Origin: Ruminococcaceae bacterium BL-6 | GTDB taxonomy: Bacteria > Bacillota > Clostridia > Oscillospirales > Acutalibacteraceae | Reading direction: 5' to 3' | DNA: 64,000 nucleotides | Assembly (NCBI GenBank): GCA_902810075.1 | Contig: LR778135.1 | Location: forward strand, 1 to 64,000 | Translations under genes and position numbers: made by a program | In this document: piece by piece, positions 1 through 11,508 of the stretch | Numbering within the stretch: position 1 is the stretch's first letter | Layout of the letters: each line of letters starts with the position of its first letter | Notes under the pieces: model-generated | Seen by the model: the letters and a program-made list of their open reading frames with translations, nothing else | What the model was told of the DNA's origin: nothing | Database searches by the model: none

Positions 1-1326
1 ATGATTGATAAAATGGAGTCTTTCGCCGAAGCCTGGGCTTTGATCTGCGACTATTGCAAGGGCCGCATCACCGAAGTCGCCTATACCACATGGATCAGCC
101 GGATCCGCCCGGTAAGCCTGGATTTTTCCAAAAGCGTTGCCATTCTGGAAGTCCCGAATGAATTTCACCTTCAGACGCTGACCCGCTGCTATACCGGCCT
201 TCTGCAGGACGCTTTCAACGAGATCTTCGGCCCGGGCATCAAAATCCAGCTCTGCACCCCGGAGCAGCTTGTCCAGAACAACAGGCCGGATGCCCCTCCC
301 CTTGCAAAAGACGATTACGAATATACCTTCGACACCTTTATCGTGGGTCCATCCAATAAATTCGCCCACGCGGCCTCCATGGCGGTCGCCACAAAGCCGG
401 CGGTCCTCTACAATCCCCTTTTCATCTATGGAAATTCCGGCCTGGGAAAAACGCACCTGCTTTACGCGATCTGCAACGAGATCAGCAAAAACTACCCGAA
501 AATGGATATCATCTATATCAAAGGGGACGAATTCACAAACGAGCTGATCGACGCGATCCGCCGCGGCACCACCGCGGAATTTCATCAGCGGTACCGGAAA
601 GCGGACATCCTTCTGGTGGACGACATTCAGTTCATCGCGGGCAAGGATTCCACGCAGGAGGAATTCTTCCATACCTTCAACACCCTTTACGAAGCGAAAA
701 AACAGATCGTCCTGACCTCGGACCGGCCGCCCAAAGACATCGCGACGCTGGAGGAACGGCTGCTCACCCGGTTTGAATGGGGCCTGACCGCCGACATTCA
801 GCCGCCTGATTTCGAAACGAGAATCGCCATCATCAAGCGCAAGGCGGAGCTGCTCGAGATCACCCTGCCCGACAACGTGGCAGAATACATCGCGAACAAG
901 CTGAAAAACAATATCCGTCAGCTCGAGGGCGCCGTCAAAAAAATGAAGGCCTATTACCTTTTGACGGGGGAGACCCTCAACATCTCGACCGCGCAGGCGG
1001 CGATCAGCGACATCATCAACAACAATCAGCCCGCGCCCGTCACCGTAGAAAAGATTATCGAAGAGGTCGCGAGGACCTTCGGCACCACGCCGGAGGACAT
1101 CCGTTCCTCAAAGCGCTCCGCCAACATCTCCGGCGCGCGGCAGGTCGCGATGTACGTCGTAAGGGAAATCACCCAGCTCCCGATGACCTCCATCGGCGAG
1201 GAATTCGGGGGAAGGGACCACTCCACCGTCGTCTACGCGATTCAGCAGGTCGAAAAGAACCTGAAGCGCGACCCGAAAATCAAGGATACCGTCGAGGATA
1301 TCATCAAAAATATCCGGGACCGGTAA
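1..1326 (+). CDS. dnaA: Chromosomal replication initiator protein DnaA
   Basis: AAA+ ATPase that binds DnaA boxes and melts the origin. The 441-residue length is normal. N-terminal DnaB/DiaA-contact domain (about 1-85), short linker, Walker A GNSGLGKT at 144-151, Walker B LLVDD at 204-208, and the C-terminal DNA-binding helix-turn-helix with the family signature GGRDHSTVVYA near residue 405. The ATG is the first base of the window, so the upstream origin half and the promoter lie outside. It heads the dnaA-dnaN-recF-gyrB-gyrA cluster typical of Firmicutes. Confidence 0.98.
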   Translation: MIDKMESFAEAWALICDYCKGRITEVAYTTWISRIRPVSLDFSKSVAILEVPNEFHLQTLTRCYTGLLQDAFNEIFGPGIKIQLCTPEQLVQNNRPDAPPLAKDDYEYTFDTFIVGPSNKFAHAASMAVATKPAVLYNPLFIYGNSGLGKTHLLYAICNEISKNYPKMDIIYIKGDEFTNELIDAIRRGTTAEFHQRYRKADILLVDDIQFIAGKDSTQEEFFHTFNTLYEAKKQIVLTSDRPPKDIATLEERLLTRFEWGLTADIQPPDFETRIAIIKRKAELLEITLPDNVAEYIANKLKNNIRQLEGAVKKMKAYYLLTGETLNISTAQAAISDIINNNQPAPVTVEKIIEEVARTFGTTPEDIRSSKRSANISGARQVAMYVVREITQLPMTSIGEEFGGRDHSTVVYAIQQVEKNLKRDPKIKDTVEDIIKNIRDR

Positions 1327-1622
1327 AAAGTGGAAAATTATTGCACTTTTTCACAAATCCTGTGGATTCCGGAAAAAGAATGAAAATAACATTTAAACTT
1401 GTTTTCAACTTTCCCCACAGAGTTTTCAACAACATGTTAAAAGCTAATTTTTTAATACATACTGTTAACAGAGGTTCGACAACGTTTCCAAATGGGAAAG
1501 AGCCCTTCATCCCGCGGGATATCTGATGTTCGACGGGTTTTCCACTTTTGAGCGCCCCCTACTGCTTCCTCTAAAACAATCCTATCCATTTCTATTCTAA
1601 ATAACGATAAGGTGGCTTTCAT
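1327..1622. other. dnaA-dnaN intergenic region, possible oriC part
   Basis: AT-rich 296-base gap with no gene. It contains several 9-mers matching the DnaA box TTATCCACA at 7 of 9 positions: 1329-1337 (minus), 1347-1355, 1361-1369 (minus), 1411-1419 and 1538-1546. None is perfect. The position between dnaA and dnaN is a common site for part of a bipartite origin in Firmicutes, but the upstream half cannot be seen here. Confidence 0.4.
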
Positions 1623-2732
1623 ATGAAAATAATCTGCGACCGGAAGCAACTGGTAGATGCCGTGTTGAATGTTCAGCGCGCCGTCTCATCCAAATCTTCG
1701 GTCCCCGCTTTGGAAGGAATTCTGATCCAGACAAAAGAAAACGGCATTTATCTGTGCGGCTACGATCTGGAGCTTGGCATGACGACGTTTCTGCCGGCAC
1801 AGATTCAGGAAACGGGAAGCGTCGTCCTTTCCGCCCGCCTGTTCGGCGATATCGTGCGCCGACTGCCGGCCGATACGGTGTCGCTGTCCGTGGATGAAAA
1901 AAATATGGCGGCGATCGTCAGCGGGCCGAGCGAATTTTCGATCGTCGGCATCCCGGCCGAGGAATATCCGGAGCTCCCGTCCATTTCCGACGAGCTTTCG
2001 GTGGAGCTGCCCCACGGGCTGCTGAAAAGCATGATCCGCCAGACCTTGTTCGCTGTTTCGGACAGCGACGCGAAGCCCGTGCATACCGGGACCCTGTTCG
2101 AGCTTTCCGAAAACAGGCTGCGCCTGGTCTCTGTCGACGGCTACCGCCTCGCGGTGCGGGAAGAGCCGGTCTCCTGCCCTAAAAACACCACGTTCGTCGT
2201 TCCCGGAAAGACGCTCGGCGAAGTGATGAAATTGCTGGGAGACGGGGACGAGACGCTTACCCTTCAGGTCGGCAGCCGGCACATCCTGTTTCAGATCGGC
2301 GCCTATTCCCTGATTTCCCGCCTGCTGGAAGGCGAATTTCTCGATTACAACGCGGCGATTCCCGAATCCTCCTCAACCGAGATCATTGTGAATACCAGAA
2401 CGTTTATCGACAGCGTCGAGCGCGTTTCCCTGCTGATCACGGACCGGCTGAAAAGCCCGGTTCGCTGCGTGTTCTCGGAACAGAGCATCAAGGTTTCCTG
2501 CGCGACTTCGATCGGCCGGGCGAACGACGAGCTTCCCGCCGCCGTTTCCGGGGACGCCGTCGAGATGGGCTTCAACAACCGCTATCTGCTCGACGCCCTG
2601 AGAAATACGGAGTGTGACGAGGTGAAGGTCCAGCTCAACGGGGCCCTCAGCCCGATGAAGGTTCTGCCGAAGGAAGGAAACTCCTTTTTGTTCCTGGTGC
2701 TTCCGGTCCGCCTGAAAAACGATGCGTTTTGA
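1623..2732 (+). CDS. dnaN: DNA polymerase III beta subunit (sliding clamp)
   Basis: Ring-shaped processivity clamp that tethers DNA polymerase III to DNA. 369 residues in three repeated clamp folds, the usual length; starts MKIICDRKQL and ends with the LPVRL core seen in clamp C-termini. ATG preceded by AAGGTGG. Lies in the conserved place between dnaA and yaaA/recF. Confidence 0.97.
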   Translation: MKIICDRKQLVDAVLNVQRAVSSKSSVPALEGILIQTKENGIYLCGYDLELGMTTFLPAQIQETGSVVLSARLFGDIVRRLPADTVSLSVDEKNMAAIVSGPSEFSIVGIPAEEYPELPSISDELSVELPHGLLKSMIRQTLFAVSDSDAKPVHTGTLFELSENRLRLVSVDGYRLAVREEPVSCPKNTTFVVPGKTLGEVMKLLGDGDETLTLQVGSRHILFQIGAYSLISRLLEGEFLDYNAAIPESSSTEIIVNTRTFIDSVERVSLLITDRLKSPVRCVFSEQSIKVSCATSIGRANDELPAAVSGDAVEMGFNNRYLLDALRNTECDEVKVQLNGALSPMKVLPKEGNSFLFLVLPVRLKNDAF

Positions 2733-2778
2733 CCTCGCCCTTTATTTTGGGCGGGATCAGCTTCTTTGAGGCTTTTTT

Positions 2779-2991
2779 ATGAAAACGATTGAAATCAATA
2801 CGGAATTTATTCGCCTGGATGCCCTGCTGAAGCTTGCGGGCGCGGTTCAGACGGGCGGTCACGCCAAAATGGCGGTGCAGAGCGGCGAGGTGCTCGTCAA
2901 TGGAGAGGTCTGCACCATGCGGGGGAAAAAGATGCGCGCGGGCGACCGCGCACAATACCGCGGAGAAGTCTATGAGGTGAAATCTGCTTGA
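2779..2991 (+). CDS. yaaA: S4-domain RNA-binding protein YaaA
   Basis: 70-residue protein that is essentially a single S4 RNA-binding domain ([11 protein letters not shown], then [19 protein letters not shown]). This is the small S4 protein found between dnaN and recF in most Firmicutes; it is implicated in ribosome assembly but its exact target is unsettled. Its end overlaps the recF start by 4 bases, so the two are probably translationally coupled. Confidence 0.92.
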   Translation: MKTIEINTEFIRLDALLKLAGAVQTGGHAKMAVQSGEVLVNGEVCTMRGKKMRAGDRAQYRGEVYEVKSA

Positions 2992-4088
2992 AAATAGAAC
3001 GTCTGGCCGTTCGGCAGTTTCGCAACCTGCGGGATTTTGTGTTTGAGCCGCGGGATGGAATCAATGTGATTTACGGGAAAAACGCACAGGGAAAGACAAA
3101 TCTTCTGGAAGCCATGTGGCTTTTCACCGGCGGAAAATCGTTCCGCGGCGCAAGGGATTCCGAAATGATCGAGTTCGGAGCGGAAACGGCCAGGCTCGAT
3201 ATGAATTTTTTCTGTGAGGAACGCTCCCAGAACGCGGTGATTCTCATCCAGAACAAAAAAAGAAACGCTTCGCTGAACGGCGTCGAAAAAAATTCCGCGC
3301 TGGACCTGATGGGAAAATTCCGCGCGGTGATCTTCTCCCCCGAGCATCTTTCGCTGGTAAAGGCCGGCCCCGCCATGCGCCGAAATTTTGTGGATGGGGC
3401 GCTGTGCCAGATCAAGCCGGTCTATGCGCGACTTTTATATCAGTACAACCGCACGCTGGCGCAGAGGAACGCTCTGCTGAAGGATATCCCGCGCCACAGC
3501 GAGCTGCTGGATACGCTGGAGATCTGGGATGAGAAGCTTTCCCGGTACGGCGGCGAGATCATCCGCGAGCGGTTTTCCTATCTCAAACGGCTGAACCCGC
3601 CGGCAAAGGAAATCTACGAGGGAATCTCGCGCAACAGCGAGGAGTTCTCCCTGCATTACCGCTGCGGAGTCATTCAGAAGAAGGGCGGTGCGGAGTATTA
3701 TTCGAAAGAGATGCGCGAGGCCCTTTCCGCCGCAAGAAGCGACGACGTCGCCGCCGGATTTACGACGGTGGGGCCGCACCGCGACGACGTGGAGATTTCG
3801 GTGGATGGCTTTTCCGCCCGCTCGTATGCGTCGCAGGGGCAGCAGCGCTCCGCCGTGCTGGCGCTGAAGCTTGCCGAGGCGGTCCTGCTGGAGCAGAAAA
3901 CGCAGGAAGAGCCCGTCGTTTTTTTGGATGACGTGATGAGCGAGCTGGATGCCGGGCGGCAGGATTATCTGCTGAACCATTTGGAAAAGCGTCAGATTTT
4001 CATCACCTGCTGTGAACCCGAAACCGTCGGAAGGCTTTCCGGCGGAGGAAGATTTGAAATGGAAAACGGGCGCCTTTTCGTCCGTTAG
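2988..4088 (+). CDS. recF: DNA replication and repair protein RecF
   Basis: SMC-like ATPase that loads RecA at gaps with RecO and RecR. 366 residues. Walker [12 protein letters not shown] near residue 30, signature [18 protein letters not shown], Walker B with [12 protein letters not shown] near 307. The start is TTG, overlapping the yaaA stop (TTGA). Member of the origin operon. Confidence 0.96.
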   Translation: MKIERLAVRQFRNLRDFVFEPRDGINVIYGKNAQGKTNLLEAMWLFTGGKSFRGARDSEMIEFGAETARLDMNFFCEERSQNAVILIQNKKRNASLNGVEKNSALDLMGKFRAVIFSPEHLSLVKAGPAMRRNFVDGALCQIKPVYARLLYQYNRTLAQRNALLKDIPRHSELLDTLEIWDEKLSRYGGEIIRERFSYLKRLNPPAKEIYEGISRNSEEFSLHYRCGVIQKKGGAEYYSKEMREALSAARSDDVAAGFTTVGPHRDDVEISVDGFSARSYASQGQQRSAVLALKLAEAVLLEQKTQEEPVVFLDDVMSELDAGRQDYLLNHLEKRQIFITCCEPETVGRLSGGGRFEMENGRLFVR

Positions 4089-4110
4089 CCCCGTCAAAAG
4101 GAAGTGTTTT

Positions 4111-4383
4111 ATGTATCTTCATCTTGGACAGGACACCGTGGTCAAGACAGACGATATTGTCGGGATTTTTGATCTGGAAACCTCGACGATTTCCAAAATA
4201 ACCCGCGAGTATCTGGCAAAGGCGCAGAAGGCGGGAAAAGTTGTGAACGTCTCCATGGAAATGCCGAAATCGTTCGTTCTGTGCCGCGGAAAAAACCGCA
4301 GAACCTTCGTCTATATTTCCCAAATCTCTTCCACGACCCTGCTGAAGCGGACACGTTATATGCAGGACATTTCCAATGTTTAG
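4111..4383 (+). CDS. remB: Extracellular matrix regulator RemB (DUF370)
   Basis: 90-residue DUF370 protein beginning MYLHLGQDTVV and carrying FVLCRGKNRRTFVYIS. In Bacillus the orthologue (YaaB/RemB) sits at the same place after recF and takes part in control of biofilm matrix genes. The start at 4111 follows AAAGGAAG; a longer in-frame reading upstream has no ribosome site and overlaps recF. Confidence 0.88.
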   Translation: MYLHLGQDTVVKTDDIVGIFDLETSTISKITREYLAKAQKAGKVVNVSMEMPKSFVLCRGKNRRTFVYISQISSTTLLKRTRYMQDISNV

Positions 4384-4435
4384 CCCGGCAGCAATGATTG
4401 TCCGGCGATCCCCCGGGAAAGGTGAGAAAATCAAT

Positions 4436-4825
4436 ATGAAACTCCGTTTGCCGATCTGTCCGTACTGCGGCAAAAAAGTCGGCTTCACCAAAGCCTGGTA
4501 TCTGAAAAAGGAAGGGGAATACCGTTGCCCCGAATGCGGCGGTTATTCCAATATTCTTCTGGACCCGCTTTCCCCTCTGCTCGGGACGCTTGCCATCCTG
4601 TGCAGCATCCTGATTTTCCTTTTGGTCCGCTTTCTGGCCGGGGGAATTTCCTTCTGGGGAATTTTGCTGATGCTTTTCCCCTATTTGCTTTTCTTCCTGT
4701 TCTCTGTTTTTCTGATCCGTCTGAGGAAACCCGTATTCCGGAAAACAGATCCGCCGCCCCGGCGCCCCGGCGGGCAGAATCCGCGCCCGGGCAACGGCGG
4801 CTTTCATCATATAAAACGTCAATAA
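4436..4825 (+). CDS. Zinc-ribbon membrane protein (cxxc_20_cxxc type)
   Basis: 129-residue protein of unknown role. N-terminal CPYC and CPEC knuckles, 19 residues apart, should form a zinc ribbon; two hydrophobic segments follow (about residues 42-60 and 65-90) with a basic, proline-rich tail. The arrangement fits the small cxxc_20_cxxc family of Clostridia. ATG at 4436 follows GGTGAG. Lies between remB and gyrB in the origin operon. Confidence 0.72.
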   Translation: MKLRLPICPYCGKKVGFTKAWYLKKEGEYRCPECGGYSNILLDPLSPLLGTLAILCSILIFLLVRFLAGGISFWGILLMLFPYLLFFLFSVFLIRLRKPVFRKTDPPPRRPGGQNPRPGNGGFHHIKRQ

Positions 4826-6802
<1,977 letters not shown>

Positions 6803-6862
6803 ATTAGTATAATACTGTATGTATGCGGCGCTTCGCCGCGCAAATCAAAAGCGGAGGATACT

Positions 6863-7498
6863 ATGGACAACTATCGAAGGCAAAACAAACTGGAAGCAAA
6901 GGAGGAATCCGGCGAAAAAGCCGAGCCTCCACACCGGGACGAAGTGCGCACGAGCTTTGTGCCGGATGACGACGCTGCCGAATATGAAGAGCAGCAGCCG
7001 GGAATCCGTATCTCCTATACGCTGAAACGGCCGGAGATTTACGAGGCGCTCCGCCATTCGGGTTCCTGTCGGACGACGGTCAGGAAAACCTGGTTCCGCA
7101 CCGCCGTGCTGGCGGCGTGCCTCCTGATTTTTCTCGTCTGCGGGCTTGTGAGGGAAAACGGCGGGATCTTTCTGCGCTTTTCCGTGATCTGTGCGCTTCT
7201 GATCGTGATGATCTGGTTTGTGCCGTTTCTGGAGCGCAGAAGGCGCGCGGTTTCCCTCGCGGATGGCCGCGAGATCTCCCTTGCCGTTTACCCCGACGTC
7301 ATCGAGATCGGCCGCGATGCGGGGGCCTGGAAGATCCTTCTGGATGGCTCCGCGGAGCTGAGCGTCCTTCCGAAGATCATTCTCGTCTATGAAAAGGACC
7401 GGATGCTCATGATTCCGCAGCGGTGCATCGGCCCGTCGATCCATACCGATGTTCTCGCCATGCTGATCGCCGGCACCCGGAAGCACGAAGAAGACTGA
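6863..7498 (+). CDS. PH-like (YcxB-type) membrane protein 1
   Basis: 211 residues. Acidic, charged N-terminus, two adjacent membrane helices (about 80-97 and 103-123), then a soluble C-terminal domain of about 75 residues (ISLAVYPDVIEIG ... MLMIPQRCIG) resembling the YcxB/PH-like fold of Clostridia. First of three consecutive proteins with the same layout between gyrB and gyrA. Function unknown. Confidence 0.7.
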   Translation: MDNYRRQNKLEAKEESGEKAEPPHRDEVRTSFVPDDDAAEYEEQQPGIRISYTLKRPEIYEALRHSGSCRTTVRKTWFRTAVLAACLLIFLVCGLVRENGGIFLRFSVICALLIVMIWFVPFLERRRRAVSLADGREISLAVYPDVIEIGRDAGAWKILLDGSAELSVLPKIILVYEKDRMLMIPQRCIGPSIHTDVLAMLIAGTRKHEED

Positions 7499-7531
7499 AC
7501 GGGAGCTGCCGAAAAAACGGAGGAGTGATCC

Positions 7532-8092
7532 ATGAGTACTTTTTATGAGGGCGAACCGGTGCAGAAGCTGGAACAGCAGCTGACGCAGCCGGATTTTGAG
7601 ACCGCTTTTCTAAGCTATGAACATAGCGTTTCCCCGCTTCACCGCCCGGCGGTGCGGGCGGGAATCTGCGTGACCGCCGCCGTTTTGTTCGGGTCCATGA
7701 TTCCGTGGTACGCCGCGCGGTTCGCCACCGTCTGGCTTCCGCTTTGCGGGATTCTGCTGACGCTCGCGCTTGCGGTGTATTTTTGCCGGGAACAGCCGAA
7801 GACCGTGCGCCGCTGGGCGGGGAATCTGTTCCGGAGCAACCGGATGCTTTCCCTGCCCTGTTCGGTCGCGGTTTACCGCGACAGCGTCGCGGTAAAAAAC
7901 GAGTATGAGACGCTGACCCTGTACTGGACCGATTACGGGGCTTGTCTGGAAACGGGGCAGTACGTGATTCTTTCCGGCGGGCTTTCCCGAAATTTTCTGA
8001 TTTTAAAAAAGCAGGGGCTCACCGGGGAACAGCAGGCTGCTCTGAGCGCCCATTTCCGCAATACCTTCGCCGCCCGTTACCGCCGCCGATAG
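7532..8092 (+). CDS. PH-like (YcxB-type) membrane protein 2
   Basis: 186 residues, start preceded by GGAGGAG-like CGGAGGAG. Short cytoplasmic N-terminus, two membrane helices (about 45-85), then a beta-rich C-terminal domain. Same layout as the genes on either side, with low sequence identity among them, so likely old tandem duplicates. No catalytic motif seen. Confidence 0.7.
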   Translation: MSTFYEGEPVQKLEQQLTQPDFETAFLSYEHSVSPLHRPAVRAGICVTAAVLFGSMIPWYAARFATVWLPLCGILLTLALAVYFCREQPKTVRRWAGNLFRSNRMLSLPCSVAVYRDSVAVKNEYETLTLYWTDYGACLETGQYVILSGGLSRNFLILKKQGLTGEQQAALSAHFRNTFAARYRRR

Positions 8093-8105
8093 GAGAAAGA
8101 AAAAT

Positions 8106-8672
8106 ATGCATGAGGAAGAAAGGGACAAGGGGCTTGTAACCGTCAGCTCCCTTCCTACAAAAGAAGATTTTATCGAGTGGAAGGCCGCCGCCTGCCGCGC
8201 CGTGCTCAGGCCGAACGAGGTGACCTTTCTTCGCCTGGCTGGGTTTCTTCTGGTGCTTTCCGGGTTTGTGCTGCGTGTGTTTCTGGCGGCGAATTTTTAC
8301 TGCAAGGCCGTTTACATGCTGCTGGTGGTGCTGGGCATGGTGATCGGGTTTTATTACGATTCGCTGCAGCCTTATCTGGTGCGCCGCCGCGCGGCGGCTT
8401 ACTACGACAGCCATCTGGAACGGATGCTGGCGCAGACCGTGATTTTCCGTGAAAGCACCGTTTCCATCTCCACCGACCGCTACCGTGCGGAGTTTCCGTA
8501 TTCCATGCTGTACGGCGCTTACGAGGATGGAAAGGTGTTTCTGCTGTACACCGGGCTCGATGAGATATGGGCCATCCCGAAAAGGGCGATGACGCGGGAT
8601 GACTGCCGGAAGGTCCGGGAGCTTCTGGCCTGGCAGCTGAATGAAAAATATAAGCAGGAGGGTGTCCGTTAA
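8106..8672 (+). CDS. PH-like (YcxB-type) membrane protein 3
   Basis: 188 residues. Two membrane helices (about 42-85), then a C-terminal domain ([11 protein letters not shown] ... [17 protein letters not shown]) of the YcxB-like type; the IPK-R pattern near the end recurs in the first paralogue. The stop overlaps the gyrA start by one base (TAATG), so translation is coupled to gyrA. Confidence 0.7.
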   Translation: MHEEERDKGLVTVSSLPTKEDFIEWKAAACRAVLRPNEVTFLRLAGFLLVLSGFVLRVFLAANFYCKAVYMLLVVLGMVIGFYYDSLQPYLVRRRAAAYYDSHLERMLAQTVIFRESTVSISTDRYRAEFPYSMLYGAYEDGKVFLLYTGLDEIWAIPKRAMTRDDCRKVRELLAWQLNEKYKQEGVR

Positions 8673-11218
8673 TGGATGAATTGCAAAGCGACCGGATCAT
8701 CAACGTTGATCTGGAAAAAGAAATGAAACAGTCCTTTCTGGATTATTCCATGTCGGTTATCATGGCGCGCGCGCTGCCGGATGTGCGGGATGGCCTGAAG
8801 CCGGTCCACCGCAGAATTTTATATACGATGTTTGAAAACAACCTTGCGCCGGAAAAGCCGTACCGCAAATGCGCCGATACCGTCGGCTCGGTGCTGGGCC
8901 GCTACCATCCGCACGGCGACGCTTCGGTGTACGACGCGCTGGTGCGCCTGGCGCAGGATTTTTCGATGCGGTATATGCTGGTGGACGGCCACGGAAACTT
9001 CGGCTCCGTCGACGGAGACCCGCCCGCCGCCTACCGTTATACCGAGGCGCGCCTCGGCAAAGTGGCGGTGGAGATGCTGGCCGACATCGACAAGGATACG
9101 GTCGACTTCCGCCCGAACTACGACGACCGCCTGAAAGAGCCCGTCGTGCTCCCCTCCCATTTTCCGAACCTGCTCGTCAACGGCTCCACGGGGATTGCGG
9201 TGGGCATGGCGACGAATATTCCCCCGCACAACATGTGCGAAGTGATCGACGGCCTGTGCATGCTGATCGACCATCCCGACGCCTCTCTGGAAATGCTGAT
9301 GGAGCACATCAAGGGACCGGATTTCCCCACCGGCGGCATCATCATGGGCCGCAGCGGGATCCGTGCCGCCTACGGCACCGGCCGCGGACGCATCATCGTG
9401 CGGGCGCGCGCCGAAATTGAAGAGGAAAAGAACGGCCGCTTCAAGATCATCGTTTCAGAGCTGCCGTATCAGGTGAACAAGGCAAGGCTCATCGAAACCA
9501 TCGCCGACCTGGTCAAGGACAAGCGCATCGAGGGCATTTCCAACGTGGAGGATCATTCCGACCGCAACGGCATGCACATCGTCATCGACGTCAAGCGCGA
9601 CGCCTCCCCGCAGATCGTCCTGAATCAGCTTTACTCGTTTACCCAGATGCAGTCCACGTTCGGCGTCATCATGCTCGCGATCGTGGACGGCGAGCCGAAG
9701 ACCCTGACGCTCAAGGAGATTCTGGAAGAATACCTCCGCTTTCAGGAAGAGGTCGTCACCCGCCGCACGGAGTTCGAGCTGAAAAAAGCAAGGGAGCGCG
9801 CCCATATTCTGGAGGGCCTGCGCATTGCGCTCGACAACATCGACGAGGTCGTTTCGATCATCCGCAGCTCCAAATCCATTCCGGAAGCGAAGGAGAGACT
9901 GAGCGCGCGGTTCGGGCTCGACGACGTTCAGACCCAGGCCATCGTGCAGATGCCGCTCGGCCGCCTGACCGGGCTGGAGCGCAAGAAGCTCGAGGACGAG
10001 CTTGCGGCACTGGAGCTGAAAATCGCCGACCTGGAGGATATCCTGAGCAATAAGGAACGGCTGCTCGGCATCATCAAGGATGAAGCCGTCGCGGTCAAAA
10101 ATAAATTCGGGGACGAGCGCCGCACGGAAATCGCCGCGGTCAGCGGGGAAGTCGATATCGAAGACCTGATCCCCCGCGAGGAATGCGTCCTCACCATGAC
10201 GAGCTTCGGCTATATCAAGCGCCAGAAGATGGACAACTATCACATCCAGCGCCGCGGCGGGCGTGGGATTTCCGGCATGACGCGGCGCGAGGAAGACGCG
10301 GCGGCGGATATTTTCGTCATCAACAGCCACGACTACGTCCTGTTCTTCTCCAACTTCGGCCGCGTCTACCGGTTGAAGTGCTACGAGGTGCCGGAAGGCT
10401 CCCGCACGAGCAAAGGGATCAACATCGCAAACCTTCTTCCGCTTTCCGCGGATGAAAACGTCACATCCATCGTCCGGGTGCCGGAGTTCGACGAAGAGAG
10501 CTACCTGGTCATGGTCACCCGCAACGGCATCATCAAACGCACCGCGCTCAGCGCGTACGACACCGCGCGCAAGGGCGGCGTGATCGCGATCGACCTGGAC
10601 GGGGGCGACCGGCTGGTGTGGGTGCGCCGCACCGATGGAAGCGACCAGCTTCTGGTCGCGACGAAGAAGGGAATGGCAATCCGCTTCCGCGAAACGGACG
10701 TGCGAGCCATGGGAAGAACGGCGCGCGGCGTGAAGGCGATTACGCTGCAGGAAGGCGATAGCGTCGTCGGCATGTCTACCATTCGGGAAGGCGGGCGGGT
10801 GCTCACCGTTTCCGAAACCGGCTACGGCAGGCTTTCCCCCATCGACGATTACCGCATTCAGTCGCGCGGCGGCAAGGGCCTGACGAACTACCATGTCAAA
10901 AAATACGGCGACGTCGCGGCTATCAAGGTGGTCGACCTCGACGACGACGTCATCATCATCTCGTCCGACGGCGTCATCATCCGCATTCAGGCAAGCTCCA
11001 TCCGCGAATGCGCACGCCCCAGCAAGGGGGTCCGCGTCATGCGGGTGGACGGCGTGGAAAACCGCGTGGTGACGCTGGCCCGCGCCCCGCATGACGAGGG
11101 CGAGGAGCTGGACGACGCCCAGATCGAGGACGACGGCTCGGCGGAAAGCGCCGAGGACCTGGAGGAGGACGAGGACGACGAGCAGCCGGAGACTGCCGGG
11201 GAACCCTCCGAAAAATAA
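8672..11218 (+). CDS. gyrA: DNA gyrase subunit A
   Basis: DNA-cleaving subunit of gyrase. 848 residues: winged-helix/tower core with [14 protein letters not shown], the active-site tyrosine in [12 protein letters not shown], then six-bladed C-terminal pinwheel with the GyrA box QRRGGRG near residue 525, which marks it as gyrase rather than topo IV ParC. The last 35 or so residues are an acidic tail (many E and D). ATG overlaps the preceding stop; AGGAGGG lies upstream. Confidence 0.98.
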   Translation: MDELQSDRIINVDLEKEMKQSFLDYSMSVIMARALPDVRDGLKPVHRRILYTMFENNLAPEKPYRKCADTVGSVLGRYHPHGDASVYDALVRLAQDFSMRYMLVDGHGNFGSVDGDPPAAYRYTEARLGKVAVEMLADIDKDTVDFRPNYDDRLKEPVVLPSHFPNLLVNGSTGIAVGMATNIPPHNMCEVIDGLCMLIDHPDASLEMLMEHIKGPDFPTGGIIMGRSGIRAAYGTGRGRIIVRARAEIEEEKNGRFKIIVSELPYQVNKARLIETIADLVKDKRIEGISNVEDHSDRNGMHIVIDVKRDASPQIVLNQLYSFTQMQSTFGVIMLAIVDGEPKTLTLKEILEEYLRFQEEVVTRRTEFELKKARERAHILEGLRIALDNIDEVVSIIRSSKSIPEAKERLSARFGLDDVQTQAIVQMPLGRLTGLERKKLEDELAALELKIADLEDILSNKERLLGIIKDEAVAVKNKFGDERRTEIAAVSGEVDIEDLIPREECVLTMTSFGYIKRQKMDNYHIQRRGGRGISGMTRREEDAAADIFVINSHDYVLFFSNFGRVYRLKCYEVPEGSRTSKGINIANLLPLSADENVTSIVRVPEFDEESYLVMVTRNGIIKRTALSAYDTARKGGVIAIDLDGGDRLVWVRRTDGSDQLLVATKKGMAIRFRETDVRAMGRTARGVKAITLQEGDSVVGMSTIREGGRVLTVSETGYGRLSPIDDYRIQSRGGKGLTNYHVKKYGDVAAIKVVDLDDDVIIISSDGVIIRIQASSIRECARPSKGVRVMRVDGVENRVVTLARAPHDEGEELDDAQIEDDGSAESAEDLEEDEDDEQPETAGEPSEK

Positions 11219-11321
11219 AGGGGGAACGGCAGGATCCGTATGTTTCTTAGAAAGAAACGAAAGAAGCTTAGAATATTTTTTGCGCTTCGGCGCGCCGGTC
11301 CTCAGCGGGTATATTTAAATT

Positions 11322-11370
11322 ATAAAAGAATGAACCGCCGGCCGAATAAGCCGGCGGTTCATTCTTTTAT
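11322..11370. terminator. Bidirectional terminator between gyrA and metS-like gene
   Basis: Perfect 21-bp arms (core GAACCGCCGGC / GCCGGCGGTTC) around CGAATAA, flanked by T-rich sequence on both sides. Serves gyrA on the plus strand and the transporter operon on the minus strand. Confidence 0.9.
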
Positions 11371-11385
11371 GTGGCTTCTAACCGA

Positions 11386-11490
11386 TCAAAACTCGTTGTC
11401 GCTCTTGACCACTTTTCGAAGCAGGAAAAACATGACGGCTCCGTAAAAGACAATCATACCGATCATTGAAACGGTTCCATTTAACGACAT
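11386..11490 (-). CDS. MetS-like small subunit of NSS transporter
   Basis: 34-residue protein, MSLNGTVSMIGMIVFYG followed by AVMFFLLRKVVKSDNEF: one membrane helix and a short charged C-terminus. It starts 18 bases after the NSS transporter stop, with CAGGAGGG as ribosome site. Small single-helix partners at exactly this place are known for NSS transporters (MetS with MetP of Corynebacterium). The transporter may need it for activity; the partner role is inference from position and shape. Confidence 0.8.
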   Translation of the reverse strand: MSLNGTVSMIGMIVFYGAVMFFLLRKVVKSDNEF

Positions 11491-11508
11491 ATGAATCCCT
11501 CCTGAAAT

